64,000 nt of DNA, taken from Escherichia sp. ESNIH1 (GTDB lineage: Bacteria > Pseudomonadota > Gammaproteobacteria > Enterobacterales > Enterobacteriaceae). A program made the translations under genes and the position numbers. The notes under the pieces were generated by a model. The model was not told where the DNA came from. It did no database searches and saw only the letters and a program-made list of their open reading frames with translations. Shown here piece by piece: positions 10,204 to 21,308 of this stretch; the first letter of the stretch is position 1, and every line of letters begins with the position of its first letter. The stretch spans positions 620,001 to 684,000 of the forward strand of contig PQKR01000001.1 in assembly GCA_002918705.1 (NCBI GenBank), read 5' to 3'.

Positions 10204-11181
10204 TCAGGCGCGATCGACCGAGAAAGCCAGCACCTCGGCCAGGCTCTCTGCACCCAGCGCCAGCATCACCAGGCGATCGACGCCCAGCGCCACGCCGGAG
10301 CAGTCCGGCAAGCCAGCCTCTAACGCGCCCAGCAGGTTATAGTCGATAGGCTGCTGCTCAAGACCCATAGCCGCACGCTTGCGGTTATCCTGCTCAAAGC
10401 GCTGCTGCTGTTCACGGGCGTCGGTCAGCTCATGGAAACCGTTCGCCAGCTCCATGCCTCTGAAATAGACCTCAAAACGCTCCGCCACGCGGTGATCTTC
10501 GGTGCTAATCTGCGCCAGCGCCGCCTGGCTTGCCGGGAAGTGATAGACAAACGCCGGGCGATCTTTGCCAATATGTGGCTCAACGCCCATCGTGAAGAGC
10601 AGCTGCAGCAGCGTGTCCCGATCCTCCTCCCGATCGGCGATATTGCTCAGATCCAGCTTTGCCGCCACGTCACGCAGCTGCTGCTTATCGGCTGAGAGCG
10701 GATCGATATCCAGATGACGCTGAAACGCCTGCTGATAGGAGAGCGACTCGGCCGCTGGGCAGTCGAGCACCTGCTGCAGCAGATCGTCCACCTCGTTCAT
10801 CAGACGGTACATATCATAGTGCGGGCGATACCACTCCAGCATGGTGAACTCAGGATTGTGATGGCGCCCCATCTCTTCATTGCGGAAGCTGCGGCACAGC
10901 TGGAATACCGGCCCACAGCCAGCGGCCAGCAGGCGCTTCATATGATACTCCGGGCTGGTCATCAGATAGAGATCCAACCCCTGGGAGTGGCCTGGGCCAA
11001 CAAAACGGGTTTTAAACGGGAACAGATGCACGTCCGTTACCGTCGCCTGGCTCATGCAGGGCGTCTCCACCTCCAGCACGCCGCGATCGGCAAAGAAACG
11101 GCGGATCTCAGCCATTATTGCTGCGCGTTTCAGCAGGTTAGGAATAGATGCGCTCGGCCGCCAGGCTGCCGTTTCACTCAT
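10204..11181 (-). CDS. epmA: EF-P--(R)-beta-lysine ligase EpmA
   Basis: Attaches (R)-beta-lysine to Lys34 of elongation factor P. The 325-aa protein resembles the class II lysyl-tRNA synthetase catalytic core without the anticodon-binding domain. Motif 2 is [23 protein letters not shown] and motif 3 is [16 protein letters not shown]. The ATG at 11181 ([19 protein letters not shown]) gives the exact E. coli length; a longer in-frame extension reaches into the frd promoter and is rejected. Its partners EpmB (17512) and EF-P (16905) are in the same window. It is divergent from frdA across 240 bases. Confidence 0.97.
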   Translation of the reverse strand: MSETAAWRPSASIPNLLKRAAIMAEIRRFFADRGVLEVETPCMSQATVTDVHLFPFKTRFVGPGHSQGLDLYLMTSPEYHMKRLLAAGCGPVFQLCRSFRNEEMGRHHNPEFTMLEWYRPHYDMYRLMNEVDDLLQQVLDCPAAESLSYQQAFQRHLDIDPLSADKQQLRDVAAKLDLSNIADREEDRDTLLQLLFTMGVEPHIGKDRPAFVYHFPASQAALAQISTEDHRVAERFEVYFRGMELANGFHELTDAREQQQRFEQDNRKRAAMGLEQQPIDYNLLGALEAGLPDCSGVALGVDRLVMLALGAESLAEVLAFSVDRA

Positions 11182-11325
11182 GGTGTGTTCTCCGATGTCA
11201 GACAAGGGCACGAAGTCTACTCGACGGGCGACCTGGAGACAAATTCTGTGCGGCAAATTTACGCAATGAGAACCCTTTTTCGTGACGCGCCAGAACAAAA
11301 AACAGCTGCAAAGATCGGCAAAAAA

Positions 11326-11367
11326 ATCGAACACATCAAATTTCCCTTGGATCCCTACGGTTATACT
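11326..11367 (+). promoter_or_regulatory. frd promoter with a candidate FNR site
   Basis: TATACT at 11362-11367 is a good -10 and no -35 hexamer is seen at the right distance. ATCGA-ACAC-ATCAA at 11326-11339 has a perfect right FNR half-site and a poor left one. Its centre falls near -41.5 relative to a start 7 bases after the -10, the class II activator position. This fits the known anaerobic FNR activation of frd in E. coli. Confidence 0.5.
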
Positions 11368-11421
11368 GGCGTCCCCATAAAGGAGCAGTGGAACTGTTTA
11401 CAGCCAATCTGGAGGAATGTC

Positions 11422-13212
11422 GTGCACACTTTTCAAGCCGATCTCGTCGTTATCGGCGCTGGCGGTGCGGGTTTACGCGCTGCTATAGCGGCCGCCCAGG
11501 CGGATCCCAATGCGAAAATCGCCCTTGTCTCAAAGGTCTATCCTATGCGCAGCCACACCGTGGCAGCCGAGGGCGGTTCCGCTGCCGTCGCACAGGATCA
11601 CGACAGCTTTGAGTACCACTTTCACGACACCGTAGCCGGCGGCGACTGGCTGTGCGAGCAGGATGTGGTCGACTATTTTGTCCGCCACTGTCCGACAGAG
11701 ATGACCCAGCTTGAGCTATGGGGCTGCCCGTGGAGCCGTCGTCCCGACGGCAGCGTCAACGTGCGCCGCTTCGGCGGAATGAAGATTGAACGCACCTGGT
11801 TCGCCGCCGATAAGACCGGCTTCCATATGCTGCACACCCTCTTCCAGACCTCTCTCCAGTTTCCGCAGATCCAGCGCTTCGATGAGCACTTTGTCCTGGA
11901 TATTCTTGAGGATGACGGGCAGGTTCGCGGCCTGGTTGCCATGAATATGATGGAAGGCACCCTGATGCAGATCCGCGCCAATGCGGTGGTAATGGCCACC
12001 GGCGGCGCAGGACGCGTCTATCGCTATAACACCAACGGTGGGATTGTGACCGGCGATGGCATGGGCATGGCGCTGGCCCACGGTGTGCCGCTGCGCGATA
12101 TGGAGTTCGTCCAGTACCATCCCACTGGCCTGCCCGGATCCGGCATTCTGATGACGGAGGGCTGCCGGGGCGAGGGCGGCATTCTGGTCAACAAAAACGG
12201 TTACCGCTATCTGCAGGACTACGGCATGGGGCCGGAAACGCCGCTGGGCGAGCCAAAGAACAAATATATGGAGCTGGGGCCGCGCGACAGGGTCTCCCAG
12301 GCCTTCTGGCATGAGTGGCGTAAAGGCAACACGCTCTCCACCCCCCGCGGTGACGTGGTCTATCTCGATCTGCGCCACCTCGGGGAAAAGAAAATCCTTG
12401 AGCGTCTGCCGTTTATCTGCGAGCTGGCTAAAGCCTATGTCGGCGTCGATCCGGTGAAAGATCCTATCCCGGTTCGTCCGACCGCCCACTACACGATGGG
12501 CGGTATTGAGACCGACAGCCAGTGCGAGACCCGCATTAAAGGGCTCTTTGCCGTGGGCGAGTGCTCCTCGGTCGGTCTGCACGGCGCCAACCGCCTCGGC
12601 TCAAACTCGCTGGCGGAGCTGGTGGTGTTTGGTCGTCTGGCCGGAGAGCGCGCTATTGCGCATTCGCGCGCCGTGGGTACCGCTGCCGATAGCGCCCTGA
12701 CCGCCCAGGCCGTGGATGTCGAGCAGCGCCTGACAGCGCTGGTTAACCAGCAGGGCAACGAGAGCTGGGCGACGATCCGCGATGAGATGGGCCTCTCGAT
12801 GGAGGAGGGCTGTGGCATTTACCGAACGCCGGAGCTGATGCAGAAAACCGTCGACAAGCTGGCCGAGTTGCAGGAGCGCTTCAAGCGCGTGCGCGTAACC
12901 GACACCTCCAGCGTCTTTAATACCGAGCTGCTCTACACCATTGAGCTGGGACACGGGCTGAACGTCGCCGAGTGTATGGCCCACTCCGCGCTGGCCCGCA
13001 AAGAGTCGCGCGGGGCGCACCAGCGTCTGGACGAGGGCTGCACCGAGCGTGACGACGTTAACTTCCTGAAACACACCCTCGCCTTCCGCGATGCCGACGG
13101 CACCACACGCCTTGACTACAGCGATGTCAACATCACCACCCTGCCGCCGGCGAAACGCGTCTACGGTGGGGAGGCGGAAGCCACCGAGAACAAGGAGAAG
13201 GCGAATGGCTGA
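11422..13212 (+). CDS. frdA: Fumarate reductase flavoprotein subunit FrdA
   Basis: Catalytic subunit of the anaerobic menaquinol:fumarate reductase at the cytoplasmic face of the inner membrane. 596 aa. The FAD-binding [10 protein letters not shown] is near the N terminus, and SHTVAAEGG contains the His that carries FAD covalently. [21 protein letters not shown] and the substrate/proton residues in [10 protein letters not shown] are conserved. Translation starts at GTG 11422 (VHTFQADL), with GGAGG at 11411-11415. A much longer open frame upstream overlaps epmA and is not coding. frdB begins inside its last codons. Confidence 0.98.
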   Translation: MHTFQADLVVIGAGGAGLRAAIAAAQADPNAKIALVSKVYPMRSHTVAAEGGSAAVAQDHDSFEYHFHDTVAGGDWLCEQDVVDYFVRHCPTEMTQLELWGCPWSRRPDGSVNVRRFGGMKIERTWFAADKTGFHMLHTLFQTSLQFPQIQRFDEHFVLDILEDDGQVRGLVAMNMMEGTLMQIRANAVVMATGGAGRVYRYNTNGGIVTGDGMGMALAHGVPLRDMEFVQYHPTGLPGSGILMTEGCRGEGGILVNKNGYRYLQDYGMGPETPLGEPKNKYMELGPRDRVSQAFWHEWRKGNTLSTPRGDVVYLDLRHLGEKKILERLPFICELAKAYVGVDPVKDPIPVRPTAHYTMGGIETDSQCETRIKGLFAVGECSSVGLHGANRLGSNSLAELVVFGRLAGERAIAHSRAVGTAADSALTAQAVDVEQRLTALVNQQGNESWATIRDEMGLSMEEGCGIYRTPELMQKTVDKLAELQERFKRVRVTDTSSVFNTELLYTIELGHGLNVAECMAHSALARKESRGAHQRLDEGCTERDDVNFLKHTLAFRDADGTTRLDYSDVNITTLPPAKRVYGGEAEATENKEKANG

Positions 13213-13939
13213 GATGAAAAACCTGAACGTTGAGGTGGTGCGCTACAACCCAGAGATCGACTCCGCCCCGCACAGCGTATTTTATGAGGTGCCCTACGAT
13301 GAACAGACCTCGCTGCTGGACGCGCTGGGCTACATCAAAGATAACCTCGCGCCCGACCTGAGCTATCGCTGGTCCTGCCGGATGGCCATCTGCGGATCCT
13401 GCGGCATGATGGTAAACAACGTGCCGAAGCTGGCGTGTAAAACGTTCCTTCGCGACTACACAAAGGGCATCAAGGTCGCGCCGCTGGGCAATTTCCCGAT
13501 AGAGCGCGATTTGGTCGTGGATATGACCCACTTTATTGAAAGCCTGGAGGCGATCAAGCCCTATATCATCGGCAATTCCCGTACGCCAGAGCAGGGGCCT
13601 AACCGGCAGACGCCAGCCCAGATGGCGAAGTACCACCAGTTCTCCGGCTGCATCAACTGCGGGCTGTGCTATGCCGCCTGCCCGCAGTTTGGCCTGAACC
13701 CGGAGTTTATCGGCCCGGCGGCGATTACCCTGGCCCATCGCTATAACGAAGACAGCCGCGATCACGGCAAACGGGACCGCATGGCGCAGCTGAACGGCGA
13801 GAACGGCGTCTGGAGCTGTACCTTTGTCGGCTACTGCTCGGAAGTCTGTCCGAAGCATGTCGATCCGGCGGCGGCCATTCAGCAGGGTAAGGTCGCGAGT
13901 TCAAAAGACTTTCTGATCGCCACCCTGAAACCACGCTAA
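13205..13939 (+). CDS. frdB: Fumarate reductase iron-sulfur subunit FrdB
   Basis: Carries electrons from menaquinol to FrdA through [2Fe-2S], [4Fe-4S] and [3Fe-4S] clusters. 244 aa. The N-terminal plant-type ferredoxin site [11 protein letters not shown] is followed by [13 protein letters not shown] and [12 protein letters not shown]. The ATG at 13205 overlaps the frdA stop (ATGGCTGA), which implies translational coupling. Confidence 0.98.
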   Translation: MAEMKNLNVEVVRYNPEIDSAPHSVFYEVPYDEQTSLLDALGYIKDNLAPDLSYRWSCRMAICGSCGMMVNNVPKLACKTFLRDYTKGIKVAPLGNFPIERDLVVDMTHFIESLEAIKPYIIGNSRTPEQGPNRQTPAQMAKYHQFSGCINCGLCYAACPQFGLNPEFIGPAAITLAHRYNEDSRDHGKRDRMAQLNGENGVWSCTFVGYCSEVCPKHVDPAAAIQQGKVASSKDFLIATLKPR

Positions 13940-13949
13940 GGAGCGCACG

Positions 13950-14345
13950 ATGACAACGAAACGTAAACCCTGGGTGCAGCCGATGCCGTCAGGCTGGTGG
14001 AAAAGCCTGCCCTTTTATCGCTTCTACATGCTGCGCGAAGGCACCTCCGTGCCCACGGTCTGGTTCAGCATCGTTCTGATCTACGGCCTGTTTGCGCTGA
14101 AGCATGGCCCGGAGTCATGGGCGGGCTTTGTCGGCTTTTTGCAAAATCCGGTCGTGATTATCCTGAATCTGCTAACCCTTGCCGCCGCGCTGCTGCACAC
14201 CAAAACCTGGTTTGAGCTGGCGCCAAAAGCCGCCACCCTCATTGTGAAGGGTGAGAAGCTGGGATCGCAGCCAATCATCAGGGCGCTATGGGCCGTTACG
14301 GCGCTGGTCAGCCTGGCGATCCTGTTTATTGCACTTTTCTGGTAA
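13950..14345 (+). CDS. frdC: Fumarate reductase membrane anchor FrdC
   Basis: 131-aa membrane anchor with three hydrophobic helices. It binds menaquinone together with FrdD and holds FrdAB on the membrane. [35 protein letters not shown] matches the family N terminus (residues 6-40). AAGGAG precedes the ATG, and the spacing to frdB is 10 bases. Confidence 0.97.
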   Translation: MTTKRKPWVQPMPSGWWKSLPFYRFYMLREGTSVPTVWFSIVLIYGLFALKHGPESWAGFVGFLQNPVVIILNLLTLAAALLHTKTWFELAPKAATLIVKGEKLGSQPIIRALWAVTALVSLAILFIALFW

Positions 14346-14354
14346 GGAGGCCTC

Positions 14355-14714
14355 ATGATTAACCCAAACCCAAAACGCGCTGACGAACCAGTATTCTGGG
14401 GCCTTTTTGGCGCAGGCGGCATGTGGGGCGCTATCGTCGCGCCGGTCATCGTGCTGCTGGTTGGCATCCTGCTGCCGCTCGGGCTCTATCCGGGCGAGGC
14501 GTTAGGCTACGATCGCGTGCTGACCTTTGCGCAAAGCCTTGTAGGGCGGGCATTTATCTTTCTGATGATTGTCCTGCCGCTGTGGTGCGGCCTGCACCGC
14601 ATACATCACGGCATGCACGATCTTAAAATCCACGTTCACCACGGCAAATGGGTATTTTATGGCCTGGCGGCCATTTTAAGCGTCGTCACGCTGATCGGCG
14701 CGATCGCCCTTTAA
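14355..14714 (+). CDS. frdD: Fumarate reductase membrane anchor FrdD
   Basis: 119-aa second anchor subunit with three hydrophobic helices. [20 protein letters not shown] at the start and [18 protein letters not shown] near the C terminus are diagnostic. Last gene of frdABCD, with TAAGGAGG before its ATG. In E. coli ampC follows and uses the frd terminator as attenuator; here there is no ampC. Confidence 0.97.
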   Translation: MINPNPKRADEPVFWGLFGAGGMWGAIVAPVIVLLVGILLPLGLYPGEALGYDRVLTFAQSLVGRAFIFLMIVLPLWCGLHRIHHGMHDLKIHVHHGKWVFYGLAAILSVVTLIGAIAL

Positions 14715-14720
14715 CACCGT

Positions 14721-14750
14721 CGATGCCCGGTGCAACGCTGTCGGGCATCG
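14721..14750 (+). terminator. Hairpin at the end of the frd operon
   Basis: CGATGCCCG ... CGGGCATCG inverted repeat just after frdD. It is not followed by a clear T-run. It corresponds in position to the E. coli frd terminator / ampC attenuator. Confidence 0.6.
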
Positions 14751-14834
14751 CATTCTGCAAATATCTTCTGCTGCAAAAATAGATTTTCTTTAGCCGGGTT
14801 GTACACTTAGCAAAAAGCCTGTAAGGAAAATACC

Positions 14835-15366
14835 ATGCGTCTGCTACCTATTGTTGCCGCCGTTGCCGCTGCCTTTGTCGTGGTGTCCTGTAGCTCCCCT
14901 ACTCCGCCCTCTGGCGTGACGGTTGTCGAGCATTTCGATGCCAAACGCTATATCGAGTACCTGGTATGAGATCGCTCGCCTCGACCATCGCTTTGAGCGC
15001 GGGCTAACTAACGTTACCGCCACCTATACGCTGCGCGACGATGGCGGGTTGAACGTCATCAACAAAGGCTACAACCCTTCACGGGGAATGTGGCAGTCCA
15101 CCGACGGCAAGGCTTACTTTACCGGTAGCCCGGATCGCGCCGCGCTGAAGGTCTCCTTCTTTGGACCCTTCTACGGCGGCTATAACGTGATCGCCCTGGA
15201 TAAAGATTATCAGCATGCGCTGGTCTGCGGTCCGAACCGTGACTACCTGTGGATCCTGTCACGCACCCGTACTATCCCTGACAAGGTAAAACAGCAGTTG
15301 CTGGATACCGCCACTCGCCAGGGCTTTGCCGTAGAGAAGTTAATTTGGGTGCCGCAGAACCGCTAG
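14835..15366 (+). pseudogene. blc: Outer-membrane lipocalin Blc, frameshifted
   Basis: Blc is a lipoprotein lipocalin of the outer membrane involved in lysophospholipid handling. The gene begins well: MRLLPIVAAVAAAFVVVSC with a lipobox ending at Cys, then SSPTPPSGVTVVEHFDAKRYI. One extra base near 14955-14960 shifts the frame (ATC GAG T ACC TGG where ATC GGN ACC TGG is expected). The first frame therefore stops at 14967-14969 after 44 codons. The remaining two thirds (TWYEIARLDHRFERGL to the TAG at 15364) are intact in another frame. The total is 532 bases, one more than 177 codons. A sequencing error is the alternative. Confidence 0.88.
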
Positions 15367-15680
15367 TGGGTGCTGAGCTTCAGGCCAATAATCCCGGCAA
15401 CGATCAGCACCAGGCTGACGATCCGCGCCGGGCTAGCTGACTCGCCTAGCAGCAGAATACCTGCCGTAGCCGCGCCAACCGCCCCGATGCCAGTCCAGAT
15501 GGCGTAGGCGGTACCGACCGGCAGGGTTTTCATGGCCCATGACAGCATCATAATGCTGACGATCATCGCACTGACGGTAATAAGGCTGGGAATGAGACGG
15601 GTAAAACCGTGGGTGTACTTCAGGCCAATAGCCCAGACAACTTCAAGCAAACCCGCAATAAACAGAATAAACCAGGACAT
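15363..15680 (-). CDS. gdx: Guanidinium exporter Gdx (SugE), SMR family
   Basis: 105-aa small multidrug resistance protein that exports guanidinium in exchange for protons. Four hydrophobic helices are visible, with the essential Glu in [31 protein letters not shown] is typical of the Gdx subtype. The ATG at 15680 gives the family length and has GGGAGCC at 15685-15691 upstream. The frame extends further upstream, but through the riboswitch, so that part is not coding. It is convergent with blc, and the last four bases overlap. Confidence 0.95.
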   Translation of the reverse strand: MSWFILFIAGLLEVVWAIGLKYTHGFTRLIPSLITVSAMIVSIMMLSWAMKTLPVGTAYAIWTGIGAVGAATAGILLLGESASPARIVSLVLIVAGIIGLKLSTH

Positions 15681-15693
15681 AACAGGCTCCCGA

Positions 15694-15743
15694 CTGTGGG
15701 GCCGTCCCCGGTGAAACATGGCGCTTGTGGGTCGTCCCGCAAG
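15694..15743 (-). promoter_or_regulatory. Guanidine-II (mini-ykkC) riboswitch
   Basis: On the minus strand two hairpins lie just upstream of the gdx ribosome-binding site: CTTGCGGG-ACGA-CCCACAAG (15724-15743) and CCGGGG-ACGG-CCCCACAG (15694-15713). Tandem hairpins with ACGR loops are the defining structure of the class II guanidine riboswitch. That class activates guanidinium exporters by exposing the ribosome-binding site on ligand binding. The position in front of gdx agrees. Confidence 0.9.
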
Positions 15744-15945
15744 GCTGAGGTGAAGAAAGAATTGTCGCCTGGGGTGCGCTGTTTTTCAACTTTTTCATAA
15801 ACCCCTGTGATTTGCCTCGTTAAAGCAAGAAATAGAGGCAGTTAGCAGCGGAGTTCCCGCATTTATTCTTTAACGCTCCCCCCTATGATGGTGTGCTTTC
15901 TGCTAGCAGCAAGCCGTCACCACTATCCTGACTGCGAATAAAGAC

Positions 15946-16548
15946 ATGCTGAAAATTCTTTTGATTGACCGTTGTTATTTCACCCGTTTAGGGCTGGAGA
16001 TATGGCTCAATCAAGCTGGTTTAATTTCCACTCCCGTTGTCGTTACCGGGCTAAACAACCTGATGTTGGCAAAAGAGCATGCCATGCAGTGGCAGCCGGA
16101 TCTGGTTATTGCCGATCTCTACGGTTTTGCCGGCGATTTGCACCATGTTCAACAGCTCTCCTCGCTGCTCATGGCCTGTAGCGATCGTAGCAAGCTTATT
16201 CTATTTCAATCGGGTCATGACGCCGACATGGAGAATTACTGCCAGCAGTTTCCGATCGCCGCCCGTCTGGCAAAAACCGATCCGCTGAATGAGCTTGCAC
16301 AGGCTATAGATGCCGCGCTGCTCGCACGTCCTGAGTATGCCGAGCCGCAGGCCGCTGCGCCGCTGCTTACGCGTCAGGAAGAAAAGGTGCTGTCGCTATG
16401 GATGGAGGGGACAACGCATCACTCTATTGCCAGCCGTCTCGGGATTAACGGAAAAACCGTTTACACCTACAAGCGCAATATTCGGATGAAGCTGGGGATG
16501 TGTAATCGCTTTACGCCCTTCCTGTCGCTGCCGGAGGGCGTAAGTTAA
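15946..16548 (+). CDS. ecnR: LuxR-type regulator EcnR of the entericidin locus
   Basis: 200-aa response-regulator-like protein. The N-terminal half starts MLKILLIDRCYFTRLGLE, with a receiver-like fold but an unusual acidic region (VIADLYGF). The C-terminal half is a LuxR helix-turn-helix (LTRQEEKVLSLWMEGTTHHSIASRLGINGKTVYTYKRNI). Next to ecnB, convergent, this matches EcnR, described in Citrobacter/Salmonella/Enterobacter and absent from E. coli K-12. The function is inferred from neighbourhood and family. Confidence 0.8.
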   Translation: MLKILLIDRCYFTRLGLEIWLNQAGLISTPVVVTGLNNLMLAKEHAMQWQPDLVIADLYGFAGDLHHVQQLSSLLMACSDRSKLILFQSGHDADMENYCQQFPIAARLAKTDPLNELAQAIDAALLARPEYAEPQAAAPLLTRQEEKVLSLWMEGTTHHSIASRLGINGKTVYTYKRNIRMKLGMCNRFTPFLSLPEGVS

Positions 16549-16578
16549 CGGTACGGCTGGCAGCCGTACCGTCCCTGA

Positions 16579-16725
16579 TTACTGCTGGGCTTTGGTTGCT
16601 GCGCCAGAGATAGCGCTACCGCCGCTGGAGATATCCTCACCAACGCCACGGGTGGTGTTACAGGCGGTTAATGCTGAAGAAAGCACCAGAACAGAAAAGA
16701 TCGCTGCAATTGTTTTCTTAACCAT
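16579..16725 (-). CDS. ecnB: Entericidin B lipoprotein
   Basis: 48-aa lipoprotein ([20 protein letters not shown], then AC at the lipobox). Mature part [26 protein letters not shown] matches entericidin B, a bacteriolytic stationary-phase membrane lipoprotein. In E. coli the antidote gene ecnA lies immediately upstream. Here the 179 bases back to efp contain only the efp terminator and no ecnA. ecnR is convergent on the other side. Confidence 0.92.
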   Translation of the reverse strand: MVKKTIAAIFSVLVLSSALTACNTTRGVGEDISSGGSAISGAATKAQQ

Positions 16726-16855
16726 AATATCTTCCTTTAAAGCCTAAGTTATTTGTGTATAGCAACTTAAGCATAGACAAATTCCAAAAAAATGGCGGAA
16801 GAGGAGGATTTTTTAAGAAAATTCGAGCGGAGAGAGGCAGCGCAGGGGATGGTAG

Positions 16856-16888
16856 AAAAACCGTCGGCGCAGCAGGAGCCACGCCGAC
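16856..16888 (-). terminator. Rho-independent terminator of efp
   Basis: Minus strand GTCGGCG ... CGCCGAC (16863-16888) followed by GGTTTTT, 17 bases after the efp stop. Confidence 0.88.
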
Positions 16889-16904
16889 AGGCTTAGCGCA
16901 TAAA

Positions 16905-17471
16905 TTACTTCACGCGGGAAACGTATTCGCCAGAGCGGGTGTCAACTTTGATCACTTCGCCAATCTGTACGAACAGCGGAACCTTAACGACGGCACCGGT
17001 AGAGAGGGTAGCCGGTTTGCCGCCGGTCCCTGCGGTATCACCCTTCAGACCTGGGTCGGTTTCAACGATCTCCAGTTCGACGAAGTTCGGCGGGGTAACA
17101 GCGATAGGCTGGCCGTTCCACAGGGTCACGATGCACTCGGCCTGATCCAGCAGCCACTTCGCGTTATCGCCAACCGCTTTTGCATCGGCAGCCAGCTGCT
17201 CGAAGGTCTGGTTGTTCATGAAGTGGTAGAACTCACCGTCGTTGTAGAGGTAAGTCAGGTTCATATCTACAACGTCTGCACCTTCAGCGGAGTCGGTAGA
17301 TTTGAAGGTTTTCTCAACGCGGGTGCCGGTCAGCAGGCGGCGCAGCTTAACGCGGGCGAAAGCCTGGCCTTTACCCGGTTTAACGAATTCACTGGCTTCA
17401 ACCGCATACGGTTCGCCATCCATCATGATTTTAAGACCAGCACGAAAATCGTTGCTATAGTAAGTCGCCAT
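16905..17471 (-). CDS. efp: Elongation factor P
   Basis: 188-aa translation factor that relieves ribosome stalling at polyproline stretches. [20 protein letters not shown] is followed by KPGKGQAF with Lys34, the residue carrying the beta-lysyl modification. The OB domains ([22 protein letters not shown]) are complete. The ATG at 17471 matches the family start, and an open extension upstream overlaps epmB. It is divergent from epmB across 40 bases. EpmA and EpmB are both encoded nearby, so the modification pathway is complete. Confidence 0.98.
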   Translation of the reverse strand: MATYYSNDFRAGLKIMMDGEPYAVEASEFVKPGKGQAFARVKLRRLLTGTRVEKTFKSTDSAEGADVVDMNLTYLYNDGEFYHFMNNQTFEQLAADAKAVGDNAKWLLDQAECIVTLWNGQPIAVTPPNFVELEIVETDPGLKGDTAGTGGKPATLSTGAVVKVPLFVQIGEVIKVDTRSGEYVSRVK

Positions 17472-17511
17472 AAGGCCCTCTGAAATTGATAACTGGTAGC
17501 TAAGCCACAAA

Positions 17512-18540
17512 ATGGCGCATATTGTAACCCTAAATACCCCATCCAGAGAAGATTGGTTAGTACAACTTGCCGATGTAATTACCGATCCGGATGAACTACT
17601 GCGTCTGTTAAAGATAGACGCCGATGAAAATCTGCTGGCAGGACGGGCGGCGAAACGCCTGTTTGCCCTGCGCGTCCCTCGCGCATTTGTCGCGCGAATG
17701 GAGCGGGGAAACCCCAACGATCCGCTGTTAAGACAGGTACTTACCTCGCAAGAGGAGTTTGTTGCCGCTCCCGGATTCAGCACCGATCCGCTTGATGAGC
17801 AGCATAGCGTGGTGCCCGGACTGCTGCATAAGTACCGTAACCGCGCTCTGCTGCTGGTGAAGGGCGGCTGTGCGGTAAACTGCCGCTACTGCTTCCGTCG
17901 CCACTTCCCCTATGCTGATAACCAGGGCAACAAGCGCAACTGGCAGGCCGCGCTGGACTATATCTCCGCGCACCCAGAGCTGGATGAGATTATTTTCTCC
18001 GGCGGCGATCCGCTAATGGCGAAAGATCATGAGCTGGACTGGCTGCTGACCCAGTTGGAGGCGATCCCGCACGTTAAGCGCCTGCGCATTCACAGTCGGC
18101 TGCCGATTGTCATCCCGGCTCGCATCACCGACGCGCTGGCGTCACGCTTTGCCCGCTCGTCCTTGCAGATCCTGCTGGTTAACCACATTAACCATGCGCA
18201 GGAGATTGATGCATCGTTTCGCCAGGCGATGACGACGCTGCGCACCGCGGGCGTAACGCTGCTTAACCAGAGCGTGCTGCTGCGCGGCGTTAACGACAGT
18301 GCCCAGACGCTGGCGGATCTCAGCAACGCGCTGTTTGATGCGGGCGTGATGCCCTACTATCTGCACGTGCTGGATAAGGTTCAGGGCGCGGCGCACTTTA
18401 TGGTGACGGATGATGAAGCCCGCCAGATTATGCGCGAGCTGTTGACGCTGGTATCGGGCTATATGGTGCCGCGGCTGGCGCGGGAGATCGGCGGCGAACC
18501 GAGCAAGACGCCGCTGGATCTACAGCTGCGCCAGAGTTAA
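17512..18540 (+). CDS. epmB: EF-P-specific lysine 2,3-aminomutase EpmB
   Basis: Radical-SAM, PLP-dependent enzyme converting (S)-alpha-lysine to (R)-beta-lysine for EF-P modification. 342 aa. The radical-SAM cluster motif [15 protein letters not shown] (CxxxCxxC) and [11 protein letters not shown] are visible. [14 protein letters not shown] near the C terminus is typical of the KamA/EpmB family. It is divergent from efp and shares its short control region. Confidence 0.97.
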   Translation: MAHIVTLNTPSREDWLVQLADVITDPDELLRLLKIDADENLLAGRAAKRLFALRVPRAFVARMERGNPNDPLLRQVLTSQEEFVAAPGFSTDPLDEQHSVVPGLLHKYRNRALLLVKGGCAVNCRYCFRRHFPYADNQGNKRNWQAALDYISAHPELDEIIFSGGDPLMAKDHELDWLLTQLEAIPHVKRLRIHSRLPIVIPARITDALASRFARSSLQILLVNHINHAQEIDASFRQAMTTLRTAGVTLLNQSVLLRGVNDSAQTLADLSNALFDAGVMPYYLHVLDKVQGAAHFMVTDDEARQIMRELLTLVSGYMVPRLAREIGGEPSKTPLDLQLRQS

Positions 18541-18543
18541 ACC

Positions 18544-18630
18544 CGTAGGCCGGGCAAACGCAGTGCCGCCCGGCGTTGCAGGGTCGGCATAGCTATGCCC
18601 GGTGGCGCTACGCTTACCGGGCCTACGCGG
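18544..18630. repeat. Paired REP elements (BIME-like)
   Basis: Two REP palindromes in opposite orientation fill the gap between the convergent genes epmB and yjeI: GTAGGCCGGGC ... GCCGCCCGGC and GCCCGGTGGCGC ... GCTTACCGGGCCTAC. Confidence 0.8.
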
Positions 18631-18639
18631 CCATTAACA

Positions 18640-18993
18640 TCAGTTCGGGCACTTATAGACCTGGCCGTTCATTTCGCTGGCGGTCGGGACGAAGCTCGAC
18701 ATAAAGCCTTGAGTCGGACTGGTCACGCTGTAGAGGACATTGCCACCCATCTCGGCGGCGTGGTTACGCAGCGCAACGGCCGCGCCGCGCATGGAGCCAC
18801 CCTCTTCACCGTGCTGGCCAGAGAGCCAGTTGCTCTGCTTGCCTGTCGCGGTGCCGATATAGTGACACTCCGCGCCCGGCTTATCTTCAACAAAGCGAAC
18901 GCTCTGTCCGCCCGCGGTGAGGGTATTGCCAGAGCTACAGCCCGCCAGCAGCAGTGCCGCACCTACGATCCCTGCAGAAACTTTCATGCGCAT
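18640..18993 (-). CDS. yjeI: DUF4156 lipoprotein YjeI
   Basis: 117-aa lipoprotein of unknown function. The signal peptide ends in LLLAGC, followed by SSGNTLTAGGQSVRFVEDKP. The block GTATGKQSNWLSGQHGEEGG is nearly identical to E. coli YjeI. The conserved cysteines in AECHYIG and VYKCPN could form a disulfide. It lies downstream of groL with a terminator between, so it is probably transcribed alone. Confidence 0.92.
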   Translation of the reverse strand: MRMKVSAGIVGAALLLAGCSSGNTLTAGGQSVRFVEDKPGAECHYIGTATGKQSNWLSGQHGEEGGSMRGAAVALRNHAAEMGGNVLYSVTSPTQGFMSSFVPTASEMNGQVYKCPN

Positions 18994-19068
18994 TTTATTC
19001 CTCGTTCTTATCAGCTGGACACAACCTGTCCGTGTCTAAACCTTATACTAAAAAGATGACCAAAAGAA

Positions 19069-19098
19069 AAACCCCCGGACATTTCTGCCCGAGGGTTT
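19069..19098 (-). terminator. Terminator after groL
   Basis: Minus strand ACCCTCGGGCAGAAATGTCC then GGGGGTTTTTC: a stem pairing CCCTCGG with CCGGGGG, followed by a T-run, about 50 bases after the groL stop. Confidence 0.8.
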
Positions 19099-19146
19099 CT
19101 CTTTATGACGGATGCCCGCCCACATCATTCTGGGCAGGAAGGGGCA

Positions 19147-20805
<1,659 letters not shown>

Positions 20806-20836
20806 TTAAATTCGTATGGTTCAGTTCGCGCGTGGA

Positions 20837-21130
20837 TTACGCTTCAACAATTGCCAGAATGTCGGATTCAGACATGATCAGGACTTCCTGATCGTCGATT
20901 TTCTCAGCTTTCACGCCGTAGCCATCGTTGAAAATAACGATGTCGCCGACTTTCACGTCCAGCGGCTGCACGGATCCGTTTTCGAGGATGCGGCCTTTAC
21001 CGACAGCGATGATCTCGCCACGAGTAGATTTACCAGCAGCACTACCGGTCAGAACGATGCCGCCAGCTGATTTAGACTCGACTTCTTTACGCTTGACGAT
21101 GACACGGTCATGTAGTGGACGAATACTCAT
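20837..21130 (-). CDS. groS: 10-kDa co-chaperonin GroES
   Basis: 97-aa lid of the GroEL chamber. [20 protein letters not shown], the mobile loop [16 protein letters not shown] and the C-terminal [10 protein letters not shown] are canonical. It is the first gene of the operon behind a sigma-32 promoter. Confidence 0.99.
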   Translation of the reverse strand: MSIRPLHDRVIVKRKEVESKSAGGIVLTGSAAGKSTRGEIIAVGKGRILENGSVQPLDVKVGDIVIFNDGYGVKAEKIDDQEVLIMSESDILAIVEA

Positions 21131-21208
21131 TGATAGCTCTCCTTTGAGAAAGTCAGTATCGGTTATGGATGACGCCGGTTCCTTTTCGCTTCCCGGCTGG
21201 TGACGAGA

Positions 21209-21242
21209 GAGATGGGGATGGGTTTTTACCCCTTCAAGGGGC
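21209..21242 (-). promoter_or_regulatory. Heat-shock (sigma-32) promoter of groSL
   Basis: Minus strand CCCCTTGAAGGGG (-35, 21229-21241) and CCCATCCCCATCTC (-10, about 21209-21222). These fit the sigma-32 elements CTTGAA and CCCCATNT, and the sequence is almost that of E. coli groE. Confidence 0.9.
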
Positions 21243-21308
21243 TAACGAAAAAAAATTTGTGAAAGTGTTACCATCATCGCTCTTTGGACAGGGGCAGGAT
21301 AATAATAG

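Noticed and set aside
10714..11421. Long N-terminal extension of frdA
   Set aside because: Overlaps epmA on the other strand and the frd promoter; the GTG at 11422 with GGAGG upstream gives the family length.
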